Source of the DNA: Leptospira sanjuanensis
Lineage (GTDB): Bacteria > Spirochaetota > Leptospiria > Leptospirales > Leptospiraceae
DNA length: 64,000 nt
Reading direction: 5' to 3'
Assembly (NCBI RefSeq): GCF_022267325.1
Contig: NZ_JAIZBG010000001.1
Location: forward strand, 2,718,501 to 2,782,500
Part shown: piece by piece, positions 1-12,537 of the stretch
How the letters are laid out: each line of letters starts with the position of its first letter
Numbering within the stretch: the stretch's first letter is position 1
The notes under the pieces: model-generated
What the model was told of the DNA's origin: nothing
What the model saw: the letters and a program-made list of their open reading frames with translations, nothing else
Database searches by the model: none
Program-made: the position numbers and the translations under genes

Positions 1-1995
1 CCGGTCTACGACATCCGTCATTCGATCGTGACATCGGACAAACAAATCAAATATCTTTCCGTAAACGGTTCTCCCGTAAAAAACCAGGAAGGCGAAATCA
101 TATCCCTAGTATTCCTCGTAACCGACATCACCGAAAACGTGTTAAACGAACGAGAGCTCCGGGAGAGCGAGGATCGCCTACGGCTCGCACTCAACGCGGC
201 GAATATGGGAAGCTGGAGCTGGGACATTCGAGAAGACCGCATAACGTGGTCAGAAAAGGCGTTTCAGATTTTTCGGATCAAGCCGGAAGACTTCGGAGGA
301 AATCTCCGATCGATTATGGATTTGGTTCATCCCGAAGACCGTCCTAGTTTGGACAAACTCATGCGAGAAGTGCTTTCGGGCGAAAGAGGGGCCGAAGGAG
401 ACGATATTTACTTTCAACACAGGGTCTTATTCGGAGACGGAGAAATCGCCTGGGTGGAAGCGAAGGCGAAACTCTTTCGAGATAAACATTCGAATCCTCT
501 TCGCGTAGTCGGAACCGTAACCGACGTCACCGAACGAAAAAGAGCCGAGGAAGAATTGAAGGCCTCCGAATTGAGGTTCCAGACCTTTTATCAATTTTCG
601 AACGAAGCGATTCTTCTCGTCGAACGGGGAAAAATCCGTATTTCGGATTCGAACCTTGCGTTTCAGAAATTATTCGGATATACGGCAGCGGAAGCGATCG
701 GGCTCAACGTCGCACGTTTATTGTCCAAAGAATCACTCCAAGACCTTCTTTCCAAAAAGTTTCTCATCGGCAGCAAGGATTCGATGGAAGTCGTCGCCAA
801 AAAGAAGAACGGAAATTTATTTCCTGCGATTATCAGCCAAAGAGTGTTCGTAAGCAAAGGTAGCACCTATTATTCCGTCAACATCATCGACACGACTCCG
901 TTCAAGGAAGCCGAGGAACTTCGGATCATAAACGACGAGATCCGCGTTCGAAACAGATTGATCGAAATCCAAAAGACCGAACTTGAAAACACTCTCGACA
1001 ATTTGAAGAAGACGCAGTCGCAGCTCATTCAAAGCGAAAAGATGGCCGCTCTGGGACAACTCATGGCGGGAATCGCGCACGAGATCAACAACCCGATCGG
1101 AGCGGTTCAAGCTTCCAATCAGAACATTCAGGAATGTTTAAATCGATTTCGTTCCCTATTGCCCGGAGTTCAAATCGCGATGGGAACCTTGAATGCTGAA
1201 ATGAGGGAACTCTCAGCCGAGTTTATCGAAAGCGCGATCCAGAGCAACGAACACTATACGGGAATGGAACAGAGAAACCGTAAGAAGGCGATCACAAGCG
1301 TGCTGGAATCCAAGAAGATCCCCACACGTCTCGCGGTTTCCTACGCGGACACGTTAGTCGACATGGGCATCGGAGAACTCAACGAAAAATTCATTCCACT
1401 TCTACTGCTCGACCAATCCGAATTGATTTTGGAATATTCTTCCCTCGAGTCCTACTTTTTTAGGAATACAAAAACGGTCCAAGTCGCCGTGGATCGGATT
1501 TCCAAAATTCTATACGCTCTCAAAAACTTTTCGCACTTCGATAACGCAGGGGAAAAAATTCTCGCATCCGTCAAGGACACGATCGAAACCGTTCTCACGA
1601 TCTATCACAATCAACTCAAGAAGGGTGTGGATCTTCAGAAGGACTTCGACGATGTCCCGCCGATTCTTTGTTATCCGGACGACCTTCTCCATATCTGGAC
1701 CAATCTCATCTACAATTCTTTGCAGGCGATGCAGTTCAAAGGGGCGATCACCATCCGATTGAAACAGGTAAACGGAGAATTGATGGTGGATGTGAAAGAC
1801 AATGGCCCCGGTATTCCGCAGGAGATACAGGATAAAATCTTCGAACCGTTTTTTACGACAAAAGCTCCGGGAGAAGGAAGCGGACTCGGTTTGGATATCG
1901 TGAAAAAGATCGTACAAAAACACGAAGGAAGAATCGAACTCGAAAGCGTTCCGGGCAGCACATCGTTTCGGATCTACTTACCGATCGAGAATTAA
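1..1995 (+). CDS. PAS-domain sensor histidine kinase (5' end outside window)
   Basis: The reading frame is open from base 1, so the true start lies upstream and about 664 residues are visible. It begins in the tail of one PAS/PAC unit, followed by two more PAS domains (roughly residues 50-180 and 190-300) and a short coiled coil. The HisKA H-box has the phospho-acceptor His at about residue 360 (HEINNP). An insert of roughly 130 residues separates the H-box helix from a second helix before the ATPase domain, which has an N-box (NLIYNSLQ), G1 (DNGPGIP), F-box (EPFFTTK) and G2 (GSGLGL). All catalytic boxes look intact. No transmembrane segment is visible in this part, so it may be cytoplasmic. 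It converges on two response regulators, plausible partners by proximity only. Confidence 0.93.
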   Translation, partial: PVYDIRHSIVTSDKQIKYLSVNGSPVKNQEGEIISLVFLVTDITENVLNERELRESEDRLRLALNAANMGSWSWDIREDRITWSEKAFQIFRIKPEDFGGNLRSIMDLVHPEDRPSLDKLMREVLSGERGAEGDDIYFQHRVLFGDGEIAWVEAKAKLFRDKHSNPLRVVGTVTDVTERKRAEEELKASELRFQTFYQFSNEAILLVERGKIRISDSNLAFQKLFGYTAAEAIGLNVARLLSKESLQDLLSKKFLIGSKDSMEVVAKKKNGNLFPAIISQRVFVSKGSTYYSVNIIDTTPFKEAEELRIINDEIRVRNRLIEIQKTELENTLDNLKKTQSQLIQSEKMAALGQLMAGIAHEINNPIGAVQASNQNIQECLNRFRSLLPGVQIAMGTLNAEMRELSAEFIESAIQSNEHYTGMEQRNRKKAITSVLESKKIPTRLAVSYADTLVDMGIGELNEKFIPLLLLDQSELILEYSSLESYFFRNTKTVQVAVDRISKILYALKNFSHFDNAGEKILASVKDTIETVLTIYHNQLKKGVDLQKDFDDVPPILCYPDDLLHIWTNLIYNSLQAMQFKGAITIRLKQVNGELMVDVKDNGPGIPQEIQDKIFEPFFTTKAPGEGSGLGLDIVKKIVQKHEGRIELESVPGSTSFRIYLPIEN

Positions 1996-2019
1996 AACCA
2001 CACTGTAAGAAAAATCCTG

Positions 2020-2101
2020 TCGTAGTTCCGACAATCTCCCGTGAAAACGCGCGCCCCGCCCTAATTGGGTGGAGGAGGCGGGTCCGCGGGAAAAAATCGG
2101 A
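2020..2101 (+). repeat. Dispersed GC-rich intergenic repeat, copy 1
   Basis: The order GTAGTTCC, then GCGCGCCCCGCCC (2049-2061), then TGGGTGG, then GGCGGG, then a run of A recurs in inverted orientation at about 23172-23262. The 13-bp core is identical in both copies. It is non-coding and lies just after a kinase stop codon. Confidence 0.6.
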
Positions 2102-2105
2102 AAAT

Positions 2106-2358
2106 TTTCTATATCACGAAATCGGACTTACGTCAAATCGAATTGTTTCGTTTTCTTAAATGTTCCGACAGGAAACAAAGAATGATTCTTGCGAAAAACT
2201 TACTCCATTGGGTCTGTTGCGCTCAGCTTCGCTGAGGATCAACGCCGACTAAGTCAGCTTATGATTGCAACGCTCCCTAAGTTGCAACCCATAGAGAGCA
2301 ACTTGCTGGGTTCGTCGCATTTCAAGGACTCAATAAACGCCGATCCATAGAGAGGCGC
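2106..2358. other. Intergenic stretch with several short inverted repeats
   Basis: No convincing gene is present. CTCAGC-ttc-GCTGAG (2222-2236) is a tight hairpin. TTGCAAC and GTTGCAA lie nearby as a second stem (about 2265-2286). The word CCATAGAGAG occurs twice (about 2289 and 2345). It looks like a structured non-coding repeat or the remnant of one between convergent genes. Function unknown. Confidence 0.4.
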
Positions 2359-2748
2359 TTATCCCTCTAACGCAGTCGTAATCGTGGAGACGAGTTCGCG
2401 TTCGTCCCAAGGTTTTTTCAGATAAGAGCGCAGATTGATTTCTTTTTTCAGGGCTTCGATGGACGAATCGTCCGCGTGACCGGTCACGATCACCTTTTGA
2501 ATCTCCGGATATTTGCTGTGAACCTGTCTAAGGAATTCGTCTCCCTTAACGTTAGGCATCAACCAATCGGAAATAATAATAAGAATACGAACATCTTCAT
2601 GAATTAACTCTTCGATGATCTGCCAAGCCTCTCCGGCGTCGAGCGCCGTTTCGTACCTGTACCCGTCTCCTAGATGACGTTTCACCTGGGATTTCATGCT
2701 CATGAGGATCAGAGCTTCATCGTCTACAAAAAGAATTGCCTTATCCAA
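2359..2748 (-). CDS. Single-domain response regulator (CheY-like receiver)
   Basis: A 129-residue stand-alone receiver with the acidic pair D9/D10, phospho-acceptor D61 (SDWLMP), T89 (VTG) and K112 (KKPW). There is no output domain, so it must act by protein contact or as a phosphate shuttle. The KPW motif after the lysine and the insert before the D61 strand resemble the receiver of the neighbouring EAL protein, so the two may share a kinase. It lies 115 bp downstream of that gene on the same strand and converges on the PAS histidine kinase. Confidence 0.9.
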   Translation of the reverse strand: MDKAILFVDDEALILMSMKSQVKRHLGDGYRYETALDAGEAWQIIEELIHEDVRILIIISDWLMPNVKGDEFLRQVHSKYPEIQKVIVTGHADDSSIEALKKEINLRSYLKKPWDERELVSTITTALEG

Positions 2749-2863
2749 CTGAAATACTCACCTATTCTATTCGACTTATCGAATCGTCAAAAAACGCAAG
2801 GCGTTACGTTATTTGGAAAAAAAATAATGGCAAGCGAATTTTGGAAAAAAGTAATCACCGGCC

Positions 2864-4573
<1,710 letters not shown>

Positions 4574-4797
4574 TCAATGATCCTAAAACGGTAATTCGTT
4601 TAACATTCTTCTTTACCGCGTTTCCCAACGCTCAATGTGGCTTTATCAAAAGTTCAAGTTGCAAGGCCCGATTAAAATCGAATCCTCAAACACGCGTTAG
4701 TGTTTTTGAAAATCGAATCCACAAGGCCGGACCGAGTTCTTCTATTGACAACCGAGTCTGCCATTCTACTCTTCCCAATTGGAAGCCAATTATTTTT

Positions 4798-4828
4798 TAT
4801 AATTCTTCATTAAATCCGGAAGGTTTTC
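4798..4828 (+). promoter_or_regulatory. Candidate -10 box and ribosome-binding site for the cyclase fusion
   Basis: A perfect TATAAT lies at 4798-4803, 25 bases before the ATG, with AAGG about 7 bases before the start. The -35 position is poor (around 4775). A TTGACA further upstream at 4745-4750 is followed by only a weak -10. The transcription start is therefore not decided. Confidence 0.35.
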
Positions 4829-6439
4829 ATGATTCTTGTAAATTTCGAAAACGAAAAAGAAATTAGTTTACCCGAAAATTCATCACCGCAGAGCCTGTTA
4901 GAAATCAGTTTGTCTCATGGAATTCCTCATACGCACGCTTGCGGAGGAAACGCCCGTTGTTCCACGTGCCGCGTATTGGTTCTGGAGAATTCTTCCAATC
5001 TATCCGAACCTGAACAAAATGAAATGGATTTGTCGCAAAAGAAAGGATTTCCGGAATCCGTTCGTCTTGCTTGTCAAGCCAAAGTATTGGGTGACGTTCG
5101 TGTCCGAAGAATCGTCTTAGACGACGAAGACTACAATCTTACGATCCCCGGCTCCGCCGCGATCTCGGGAGAAGAAAAAGAAATCGCCATATTGTTCAGC
5201 GATATCCGCGACTTTACGAGTTTCTCCGAATCGCATCTTCCTTACGACGTAATTCATATTCTCAACCGTTACTTTTACAAGATGGGCGACATCGTTTTAA
5301 AACACGGAGGCAAGATCGACAAGTATATCGGAGACGGATTGATGGCTTTGTTCGGAGTGGACGGAGGTTCTTCCGAAGAGGTTTGTCTTTCCGCGATCCG
5401 AGCCGCCAAGGAAATGGAAATCGAACTCTATTCCTTAAACGAATATCTCAAAACTCACTTCCACACGAACTTTAGGATCGGAGTCGGAGTACATTATGGA
5501 AGTTGCATATTAGGACAATTAGGACATCCCGCGAACATGTCGTTCACCGCGATCGGAGATTCCGTCAACATGGCGAGCCGGATCGAATCCAAAACCAAAA
5601 AGGCGGGAGTTTCCGTTTTGATTTCGGAATCCGCTTACGCGCAAGTCAGGGATCGAGTTCTCAAAGGAAAAACGTTTTCCACGCAGCTCAAGGGTAAAAC
5701 CGGGGATTACAAACTCTACGAGGTGAAGGAGATTCTCAAGAAGGCAAGTCTAAACGTTTGGGAAGAAGCTAGAAATTCTTTGAGGAGAATCATTCTCGTT
5801 CGCGACGCAGGAAGCTGGTTGAAACTCGTCTATCATCTCGCCTGTCTCTTCGACGAAAAGGAAAACTGGATCGGACTTTCCGCGGCAAACGCTTTCCGAC
5901 ACTTCGCGCATCTTTCCGAAAACGGAGACTTGGTTCAGAACTACTATCAAATCAAAGATCTGCGGGAAACGTTCAACGAAAAGATGCAGACTTCCTTTTC
6001 GTTTGCGGACTTTCTCGCGTTGGCCGGAGCGGTCGCGATCGAAAAATCGGGAGGCCCCCGCCTTCACGTCGAACCCGGTAAAACGGATAAACCCGTAAAC
6101 GAGGTCGTGCAGATTCTCCCTTTGGGAATGCAAACGCAAAGAGATCAACTTCCTTGTCTGAACAAGATGGGACTTAGCGTGCAAGATCTCGTTTTGATTT
6201 CGGGAGCGCGCACGATCGGATGGCTCGGAGGAGAATCGTTTACCGCAAATCCGTACAACTTCGACAACAGTTACTTTCACGTCCTGCTCAAGGCCGGATT
6301 GGAAGGACCGCTTTTGATTCCGAACGATCGAGAACTTTTGAAAAACGACGAATCACGCGCCTTCGTTTTGGAATACGCCCTGGATCAGAATCGGTTTTTC
6401 GAAGATTTTACGAAAACGTATTTCAAACTTACGGCTTGA
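4829..6439 (+). CDS. Ferredoxin - class III adenylate cyclase - class I peroxidase-like fusion
   Basis: 536 residues in three parts. Residues 1-100 are a plant-type [2Fe-2S] ferredoxin with C38, C44, C47 and C82. Residues 113-300 are a class III nucleotide cyclase with metal-binding D125 (FSDIRD) and D169 (IGDG), base-selecting K165 and T240 (the adenylate pattern), and transition-state N247 and R251, so activity is expected. Residues about 320-536 follow ascorbate/cytochrome c peroxidases: distal block LKLVYH (331-336), GGP and PGKTD, then [12 protein letters not shown] (453-464), then [10 protein letters not shown] and a matching C-terminus. Distal H336 and D479 are kept, but the distal Arg is Lys, the distal Trp is Tyr (Y335), the proximal His is R461, and the proximal Trp is F471. 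Haem ligation by the usual residue is therefore impossible. Likely a redox-sensing cAMP enzyme (inference). Confidence 0.9.
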   Translation: MILVNFENEKEISLPENSSPQSLLEISLSHGIPHTHACGGNARCSTCRVLVLENSSNLSEPEQNEMDLSQKKGFPESVRLACQAKVLGDVRVRRIVLDDEDYNLTIPGSAAISGEEKEIAILFSDIRDFTSFSESHLPYDVIHILNRYFYKMGDIVLKHGGKIDKYIGDGLMALFGVDGGSSEEVCLSAIRAAKEMEIELYSLNEYLKTHFHTNFRIGVGVHYGSCILGQLGHPANMSFTAIGDSVNMASRIESKTKKAGVSVLISESAYAQVRDRVLKGKTFSTQLKGKTGDYKLYEVKEILKKASLNVWEEARNSLRRIILVRDAGSWLKLVYHLACLFDEKENWIGLSAANAFRHFAHLSENGDLVQNYYQIKDLRETFNEKMQTSFSFADFLALAGAVAIEKSGGPRLHVEPGKTDKPVNEVVQILPLGMQTQRDQLPCLNKMGLSVQDLVLISGARTIGWLGGESFTANPYNFDNSYFHVLLKAGLEGPLLIPNDRELLKNDESRAFVLEYALDQNRFFEDFTKTYFKLTA

Positions 6440-6520
6440 TACGAACCGCGGGGAAATTTTTTTCTTGAACGAAAAGAATCCGCGTTTATGTTGATCGATC
6501 TACAAGTTTAGGAGATTGAA

Positions 6521-7483
6521 ATGCAATCCGAATCCGCTACCCGTTTCACGCTCGACGCAAAAGGCGAAGAGCTGTTCCTCATTTATCTGAAGAATATTTT
6601 TTTCACGATCATCACAGCCGGGATTTATTTTTTTTGGGCGAAGGTAAACACCCAAAAATTCCTCCACAGGCATATTTCATTCCAAGGACAACGTTTCGAT
6701 TATCACGGCACCGGAAAAGAAAACTTCATCGGCTTTTTAAAGGGGATCGGAATCATGATCGCAGCCGGAGCGGTCTACGCCGGTCTGTTTTATATCGCTT
6801 CGAAACTGGGAGTTTGGGCGTTGGCGATTTTGATCATTCTCCTTTATTCCGTGCTTTTGCTGGCAATTCCCTATATAATCATAGGATCGAGAAAATATTT
6901 TCTGAGCCGAACTTCGTTTAACAATATCCGTTTTCGTTTCAGCGGAAAAGTCGTTCCTCTTGTGAAGCTTTTCGTTCCAAACGCGCTTTTGAGCCTGGTT
7001 ACGCTCGGATTTTACAGCGCTTGGTTTATCAACAAACTCGAAAAATTCTTCATCGAACATTCGCATCTGGGAAACGCCAACTTTTCGTACGACGGGAAAG
7101 GCAAGGAGCTGTTCGTTCTTTATGTGAAAGGGTTTTTCTTTACGCTGATCACCGCCGGAATTTATTCCTTCTGGTTTCACGCCAATCTACACAACTACTA
7201 TTGGAATCACACGAAGTTTCAAGGAATCTCGTTTCGTTCCGATCTAAAACCCGGAGCCATCTTCGTAAACATGCTCATGTCGATCGTGCTCGTATTCTTC
7301 ACGTTGGGAATCGGAATTCCCTGGGCGTATCTTCGTTCGATTCGTATGATTATGAATTCGTTGTCTTTGGAGACCGCACCGGATCTTTCCGGAATCAAAA
7401 GCGTCAAAGATCCCGACGCGAGCGCATTGGCGGACGGATTGCACGAAGCGGGAGAAGCGATCAGCTCGGTGTTCGGCAACTGA
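6521..7483 (+). CDS. DUF898 (YjgN-like) polytopic membrane protein
   Basis: 320 residues made of three related units, each combining a hydrophobic helix pair ending in FW or AW with a short motif of the type SFQGQRFDYHGTGKE. This is the pattern of the DUF898/YjgN family of inner-membrane proteins, whose biochemical role is unknown. A clear ribosome-binding site (AGGAG at about 6511) precedes the ATG. The stop is only 3 bp from the start of an M48 protease gene. DUF898 and M48 genes are often neighbours in other bacteria, so the two probably act together in the membrane. Confidence 0.85.
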   Translation: MQSESATRFTLDAKGEELFLIYLKNIFFTIITAGIYFFWAKVNTQKFLHRHISFQGQRFDYHGTGKENFIGFLKGIGIMIAAGAVYAGLFYIASKLGVWALAILIILLYSVLLLAIPYIIIGSRKYFLSRTSFNNIRFRFSGKVVPLVKLFVPNALLSLVTLGFYSAWFINKLEKFFIEHSHLGNANFSYDGKGKELFVLYVKGFFFTLITAGIYSFWFHANLHNYYWNHTKFQGISFRSDLKPGAIFVNMLMSIVLVFFTLGIGIPWAYLRSIRMIMNSLSLETAPDLSGIKSVKDPDASALADGLHEAGEAISSVFGN

Positions 7484-7486
7484 CGA

Positions 7487-8638
7487 ATGCCCGATCTTTT
7501 CTACGACGGCAAAACCGCCGCTCCGGTCTCCGGGACGCTCGTTCCGCAGGAGACCGGTCTCCTCTTTCTCTCAGAAACGCTTCCCGAAGGAAGAAATACA
7601 TTCCATTTTTCTTATACACAAATCCGATCGCTTGAAAAACTCGGAAACGAATATAGACTCCAACTCGACGACCGCCAGGAAACGCAAAACGATCTGATTT
7701 TCACGTTCGATTCTCCGCAAAAAGCGCAACTGATTCAGGCGCACCGCAAGAGGTTGTTCTCCAACGATTTCAAAGGAATTCTTTCCCGTTTTTTGCTTTT
7801 GCCTGCGTTGCCTCAGATCCTCGTTGCGGGAATTCTCGCGGTCGGAATCGGAACTCTGATTATGACGAAGTTGGATCGACTTTATGTAATCGTCCCCGAA
7901 TCCGCGGACAGATCCCTCGGAGAAATGATCTCGAAACAATTCGAAACGAACTACTCCGAATGCAAAAACGCGGAACTCTCGCAGAGCGTAAAAAAAATCC
8001 GCAACACGATCGTATCTCCGAAAAAACGGGATCGGTATTCCATCCGCATTCTCAAAAGCGAAGAGGTAAACGCGTTTGCGTTGCCCGGCGGAACCATCTA
8101 CATCCTTTCCGGACTTTTGGAAGAATCCGAATCGCCGGAAGAAGTCGCGGCCATCCTCGCGCACGAAATCGCGCACGTGGAAAATCGTCACGGAATTCGG
8201 CAGATGATTCGACTGCTCGGAATTTCTCTTGTTGTGAAACTCTCGATCGGAATCGGATTCGACGATATCGGAACGCTCGAAACGATTACGGAGATCGTAA
8301 ACACTCTCACCATTCTCCGCTACTCGCGCGAGTTCGAAGAGGAAGCGGACGGAGAAGCGTTCGAAACCTTAAAAAAATCCGGCATCGGTCTCGGCGGATT
8401 CGTGAACTTCTTTGAAAGGGAAGAAGCGAAGTTGGGAAAGAAATCGCCGCAAAGCGGAAAGAAAAAAGCGGAGGAACAAAAGGAATGGGACGCAGCGAAA
8501 ATTTTAGATTGGTTTAGTACGCACCCGGACAATCAAAGTCGCATTCAAAAGGCCAAGGATTTTTCCAAAGGAATGAAGGCGAAACAAAGAGGAATCCGAA
8601 TCGATCGATGGAAAACGATTCGGGAAAATTGTTCGTAA
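7487..8638 (+). CDS. M48-family membrane-associated zinc metalloprotease
   Basis: 383 residues. An N-terminal domain of about 95 residues is followed by one or two hydrophobic segments (about 98-127) and then an M48 peptidase domain. The zinc site is HEIAH (H226, E227, H230) with the third ligand in SREFEEEAD (E284). The sequence NAFALPGGTIYI just upstream is typical of M48 enzymes such as HtpX and LoiP. The C-terminal 90 residues are Lys/Glu-rich. Translation is almost certainly coupled to the DUF898 gene 3 bp upstream. The substrate is unknown; membrane protein quality control is the family expectation. Confidence 0.9.
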   Translation: MPDLFYDGKTAAPVSGTLVPQETGLLFLSETLPEGRNTFHFSYTQIRSLEKLGNEYRLQLDDRQETQNDLIFTFDSPQKAQLIQAHRKRLFSNDFKGILSRFLLLPALPQILVAGILAVGIGTLIMTKLDRLYVIVPESADRSLGEMISKQFETNYSECKNAELSQSVKKIRNTIVSPKKRDRYSIRILKSEEVNAFALPGGTIYILSGLLEESESPEEVAAILAHEIAHVENRHGIRQMIRLLGISLVVKLSIGIGFDDIGTLETITEIVNTLTILRYSREFEEEADGEAFETLKKSGIGLGGFVNFFEREEAKLGKKSPQSGKKKAEEQKEWDAAKILDWFSTHPDNQSRIQKAKDFSKGMKAKQRGIRIDRWKTIRENCS

Positions 8639-8640
8639 GA

Positions 8641-8811
8641 TTACTTCGCGTCTTCCAAGGGAAAGAGTTCCTGAACCGTATTCCCTAAAGCCCTGTCAAA
8701 GTCCTCGAACGACTTGAGAATTTCCTGAATCAGAATTTCTCCGTTCGAAAAATCTTCCAGACGATCCAATATCTCTTCTTCTATCTCGTGATGAAACTGC
8801 GTATCTTTCAT
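8641..8811 (-). CDS. Small acidic hypothetical protein (56 residues)
   Basis: The reverse strand holds an uninterrupted frame from ATG at 8811 to TAA at 8641: 56 residues, Glu/Asp-rich and probably helical (it begins [18 protein letters not shown]). It converges with the M48 gene with a 2-bp gap and fills what would otherwise be an empty interval. Composition and placement look like a real gene, but I recognise no family. Its presence argues against a long N-terminal extension of the next gene (hisC), which would overlap it on the other strand. Confidence 0.55.
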   Translation of the reverse strand: MKDTQFHHEIEEEILDRLEDFSNGEILIQEILKSFEDFDRALGNTVQELFPLEDAK

Positions 8812-8940
8812 TTTGTTTCCAGTGTCTTATTTATAAGAATACTGAAGATTAGAGGAAAAAAAGGAGGGAAAGCTACGGAGGCCGAAGATTTTTTCTTAAA
8901 TCGATTCCCAAATTTTTTCCCGAAAAAACTATTGTGTAAG

Positions 8941-10044
8941 ATGATTCCCTTTCAACCCATTCTAAATTCGCTTAAAAGCTACGAAGCCGGTAAACCGATC
9001 GAACTCGTCGTACGGGAATTCGGGATCGATCCGCACCAAGTCATCAAACTCGGTTCCAACGAAAACCCGTTCGGCTGCGCACAACCAGTCGTCGAAGCCG
9101 TTCAAAAGGCCGCTTCCACGATGTCGTATTATCCGGACGATTCTTACCTGGATCTGAAAACCGCGTTAGGCGAAAGATTCGGCGTGACCCCCGATCGGAT
9201 CATTCCCGGCAACGGAAGCGATCAGGTTTTGGATTTCGCTTGCCGTTGCGTCCTCGGACCGGGAGATCCGATTCTCATCAATCGAATCACGTTCGCGATG
9301 TATAAGATCTACGCGCTTCAATGCGGCGCTAAAGTTCATTCCACGGAAACCGTTCCGCACGATCTAAACGCGTTTCTGGATCTCACGAAGTCCGTGAAAC
9401 CGAAAATCGTCTTTTTATGCACTCCTTCCAATCCGGTCGGCGACGCGCTCGACAAATCGGACGTTTACGAATTTTTAAGAAGGATTCCCGAGGACACGTT
9501 AGTCGTCATTGATGCCGCATATATGGAATTCGGAAACAAAAAGGATCCGAACAAATTCATTCCAGCAAAAGAAGTCACCGATCTTTTTCCGAACGTATTT
9601 TATACGGGGACATTTTCCAAGGTTTACGGACTCGGAGGAATGCGGATCGGATACGGAATCGGAAACAAGGAATTGATCTCCAATCTGTATAAGATGCGTC
9701 CTCCGTTCAGCGTCGCCAATCTCTCCGCGCTCGCGGCCACGACCGCCCTGCAAAACGAATCGCACGTGGAATCCTATCTCGAAAACAATCTAAACGAGAT
9801 GAAACGATACGAAGAGTTCGCAAAAGAACAGCGGATCGAATTTATGAATTCGTACGCGAACTTCATTACGCTTTTTGCAAGAAAGAACGGGAGATCTTCC
9901 ACGGAAATCGCGCAATCCCTACTGCGTCAGGGAATCATTCTCCGCGATTTGAAAAGTTACGAATTGGGCGCGCTTCGAATCACGATCGGAAGACCGGACC
10001 AAAACGATCGGGTTCTCGACGCTTTGCGCAAAGAATTCGGATAA
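8941..10044 (+). CDS. hisC: Histidinol-phosphate aminotransferase
   Basis: Class I/II PLP aminotransferase that converts imidazole-acetol phosphate to histidinol phosphate in histidine synthesis. The 367-residue form from ATG at 8941 opens with the usual HisC N-terminus ([19 protein letters not shown]). Motifs: GSNENPFG, the cofactor region [10 protein letters not shown], and the PLP lysine in [17 protein letters not shown], with a C-terminal Arg for the substrate carboxylate. The frame is open back to 8788, but that extension is atypical, has no ribosome-binding site and overlaps a small reverse gene. The gene stands alone, not in a his operon. Confidence 0.93.
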   Translation: MIPFQPILNSLKSYEAGKPIELVVREFGIDPHQVIKLGSNENPFGCAQPVVEAVQKAASTMSYYPDDSYLDLKTALGERFGVTPDRIIPGNGSDQVLDFACRCVLGPGDPILINRITFAMYKIYALQCGAKVHSTETVPHDLNAFLDLTKSVKPKIVFLCTPSNPVGDALDKSDVYEFLRRIPEDTLVVIDAAYMEFGNKKDPNKFIPAKEVTDLFPNVFYTGTFSKVYGLGGMRIGYGIGNKELISNLYKMRPPFSVANLSALAATTALQNESHVESYLENNLNEMKRYEEFAKEQRIEFMNSYANFITLFARKNGRSSTEIAQSLLRQGIILRDLKSYELGALRITIGRPDQNDRVLDALRKEFG

Positions 10045-10080
10045 ATTGCGGTTTTGTAATCAAATCGCAATTCTTCCTTT
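10044..10080 (+). terminator. Candidate terminator after hisC
   Basis: AATTGCG (10044-10050) pairs with CGCAATT (10066-10072), and the stem can extend inwards through G-T and T-A pairs. A pyrimidine-rich tail (CTTCCTTT) follows. It lies directly at the hisC stop codon. Confidence 0.45.
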
Positions 10081-10158
10081 AAAAAAAGATTTTAGGTTTT
10101 GATCGAAACGCACGAAACGTTTATTAAACCTCGCCGGTCTTACGGCCAAGGAGGAAAG

Positions 10159-10323
10159 ATGTTCCAATCCGAATTCAAACAAAAAAAGACGAAAGAAACG
10201 ATTCAGTCGATTCAACAGCGAAATTCCGAATCCAACCGGATTCAAACGGAAACGGGAAAAGGTTTTAAACTGGAAGCCGACGCGAAACAAGTCAAGGCTC
10301 GTCCGGAACTTTACGACAAATAA
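10159..10323 (+). CDS. Small basic hypothetical protein (54 residues)
   Basis: ATG at 10159 is preceded by a near-perfect ribosome-binding site (AAGGAGGA, 10148-10155), which sets this start rather than a TTG 60 bases upstream. The product is rich in Lys, Gln, Glu and Ser, has no hydrophobic segment and is probably disordered or helical. It lies between the hisC terminator and the converging rarA gene. I recognise no family. The strong ribosome-binding site is the main evidence that it is expressed. Confidence 0.6.
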   Translation: MFQSEFKQKKTKETIQSIQQRNSESNRIQTETGKGFKLEADAKQVKARPELYDK

Positions 10324-10358
10324 TCAATCCGCCGCGCTCTTCGAACGATCGAAGTCAT

Positions 10359-11626
<1,268 letters not shown>

Positions 11627-11630
<4 letters not shown>

Positions 11631-11854
11631 GAAACTTCCAACTCGTTTTTGATTTTTCGAAGACAGGTTCGGATCGTCGCGTTGCAGACGTCGCAGGCGC
11701 TGTGACAACAAACCAAAGATTGTTCCCGGATATTTCCCTGCAGAACGTTTTCGATCAGGGCTTGGATCCGAATCGGAAGATCGAACAGATCCAGATTCTC
11801 TCGGATGACTTCTTCTCTCGTTTTCGGAAATAGATTGGGTTGATTCGTTTCCAA
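11627..11854 (-). CDS. Small cysteine-rich hypothetical protein (75 residues)
   Basis: The N-terminal two thirds are polar and helical. The C-terminal part contains CCHSACDVC followed by a further Cys (five Cys and one His in about 17 residues), an arrangement that could hold a metal or an Fe-S cluster. The stop overlaps the TTG start of rarA by two bases, and the start lies 62 bp after the VTT membrane-protein gene on the same strand. I know no named family. A regulatory or accessory role with rarA is inferred from the coupling only. Confidence 0.7.
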
Positions 11855-11916
11855 GAGTTTAACCTTGAACCAAAAATTCTTTCATTCGATTGGACTGCGT
11901 TTGCAAGCCGAACGGC

Positions 11917-12537
11917 TCACATTCCGCCTCCGACCCAACCGAATTGAATCAGATAATAGAATACTATAAAACGCGGAATTCGAAAAAGACAACCCTGAAA
12001 AAACAAAACGTATCTCATTTTCATCGCGCCCGCCGCCAAAGAAACCCAGGAATACGGAAGCGGAGTCAATGCGGCCAAGACCACGGCCCAAAAACCGTAT
12101 CGATGCAGATAGTGTTCTAGCTTTTGTTCGTGTTTTTTGACGAAGCTCGCGATTCCTTCTATCTTAGGCAGAAGAATTCTCCCGGTAAGATACGAAATCG
12201 TTCCTCCGATGAGACTTCCGATCGAAGCGGATGCGATGACTAAAATCGAATTCAACTTTCCCGCAACGGCGATCATCAGAAAGACGTCGGGCGGAATGAA
12301 TACGTGCAGGGAATCCGCAAGTAGAATGCCGATCCCGACTCCGAACACTCCGGTGATGTCTATGAACTTTTGTGAAACGGCAAGGACGGGTTCGGGAAAC
12401 ACGCGCGCCAAGAACACGACTCCCAATACGAGAATCACGATTCCGACTAACGTTTGACGGAATAATTTTCGAACGACTCTATCCGGTTCTTTACCGGGAA
12501 TTTCTTCATTTTCTGTGGAACATTCTTTCGAGGTCAT
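11917..12537 (-). CDS. VTT/DedA-like (YqaA-type) inner-membrane protein
   Basis: 206 residues with a hydrophobic segment at about 30-45, a second near 60-78, a re-entrant region [19 protein letters not shown], and the later signature [18 protein letters not shown], which matches the SNARE-associated/VTT domain. Members of this superfamily include flippases of phospholipid or undecaprenyl-phosphate carriers; the specific substrate here is unknown. The start overlaps the 3' end of mutL by 32 bases, so it is translated from the mutL transcript. The functional link to mismatch repair is probably only co-expression. Confidence 0.85.
   Translation of the reverse strand: MTSKECSTENEEIPGKEPDRVVRKLFRQTLVGIVILVLGVVFLARVFPEPVLAVSQKFIDITGVFGVGIGILLADSLHVFIPPDVFLMIAVAGKLNSILVIASASIGSLIGGTISYLTGRILLPKIEGIASFVKKHEQKLEHYLHRYGFWAVVLAALTPLPYSWVSLAAGAMKMRYVLFFQGCLFRIPRFIVFYYLIQFGWVGGGM

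Noticed and set aside
8788..8940. In-frame N-terminal extension of HisC by 51 residues
   Set aside because: No ribosome-binding site at 8788, the added sequence is unlike HisC, and it overlaps a better-supported reverse gene.
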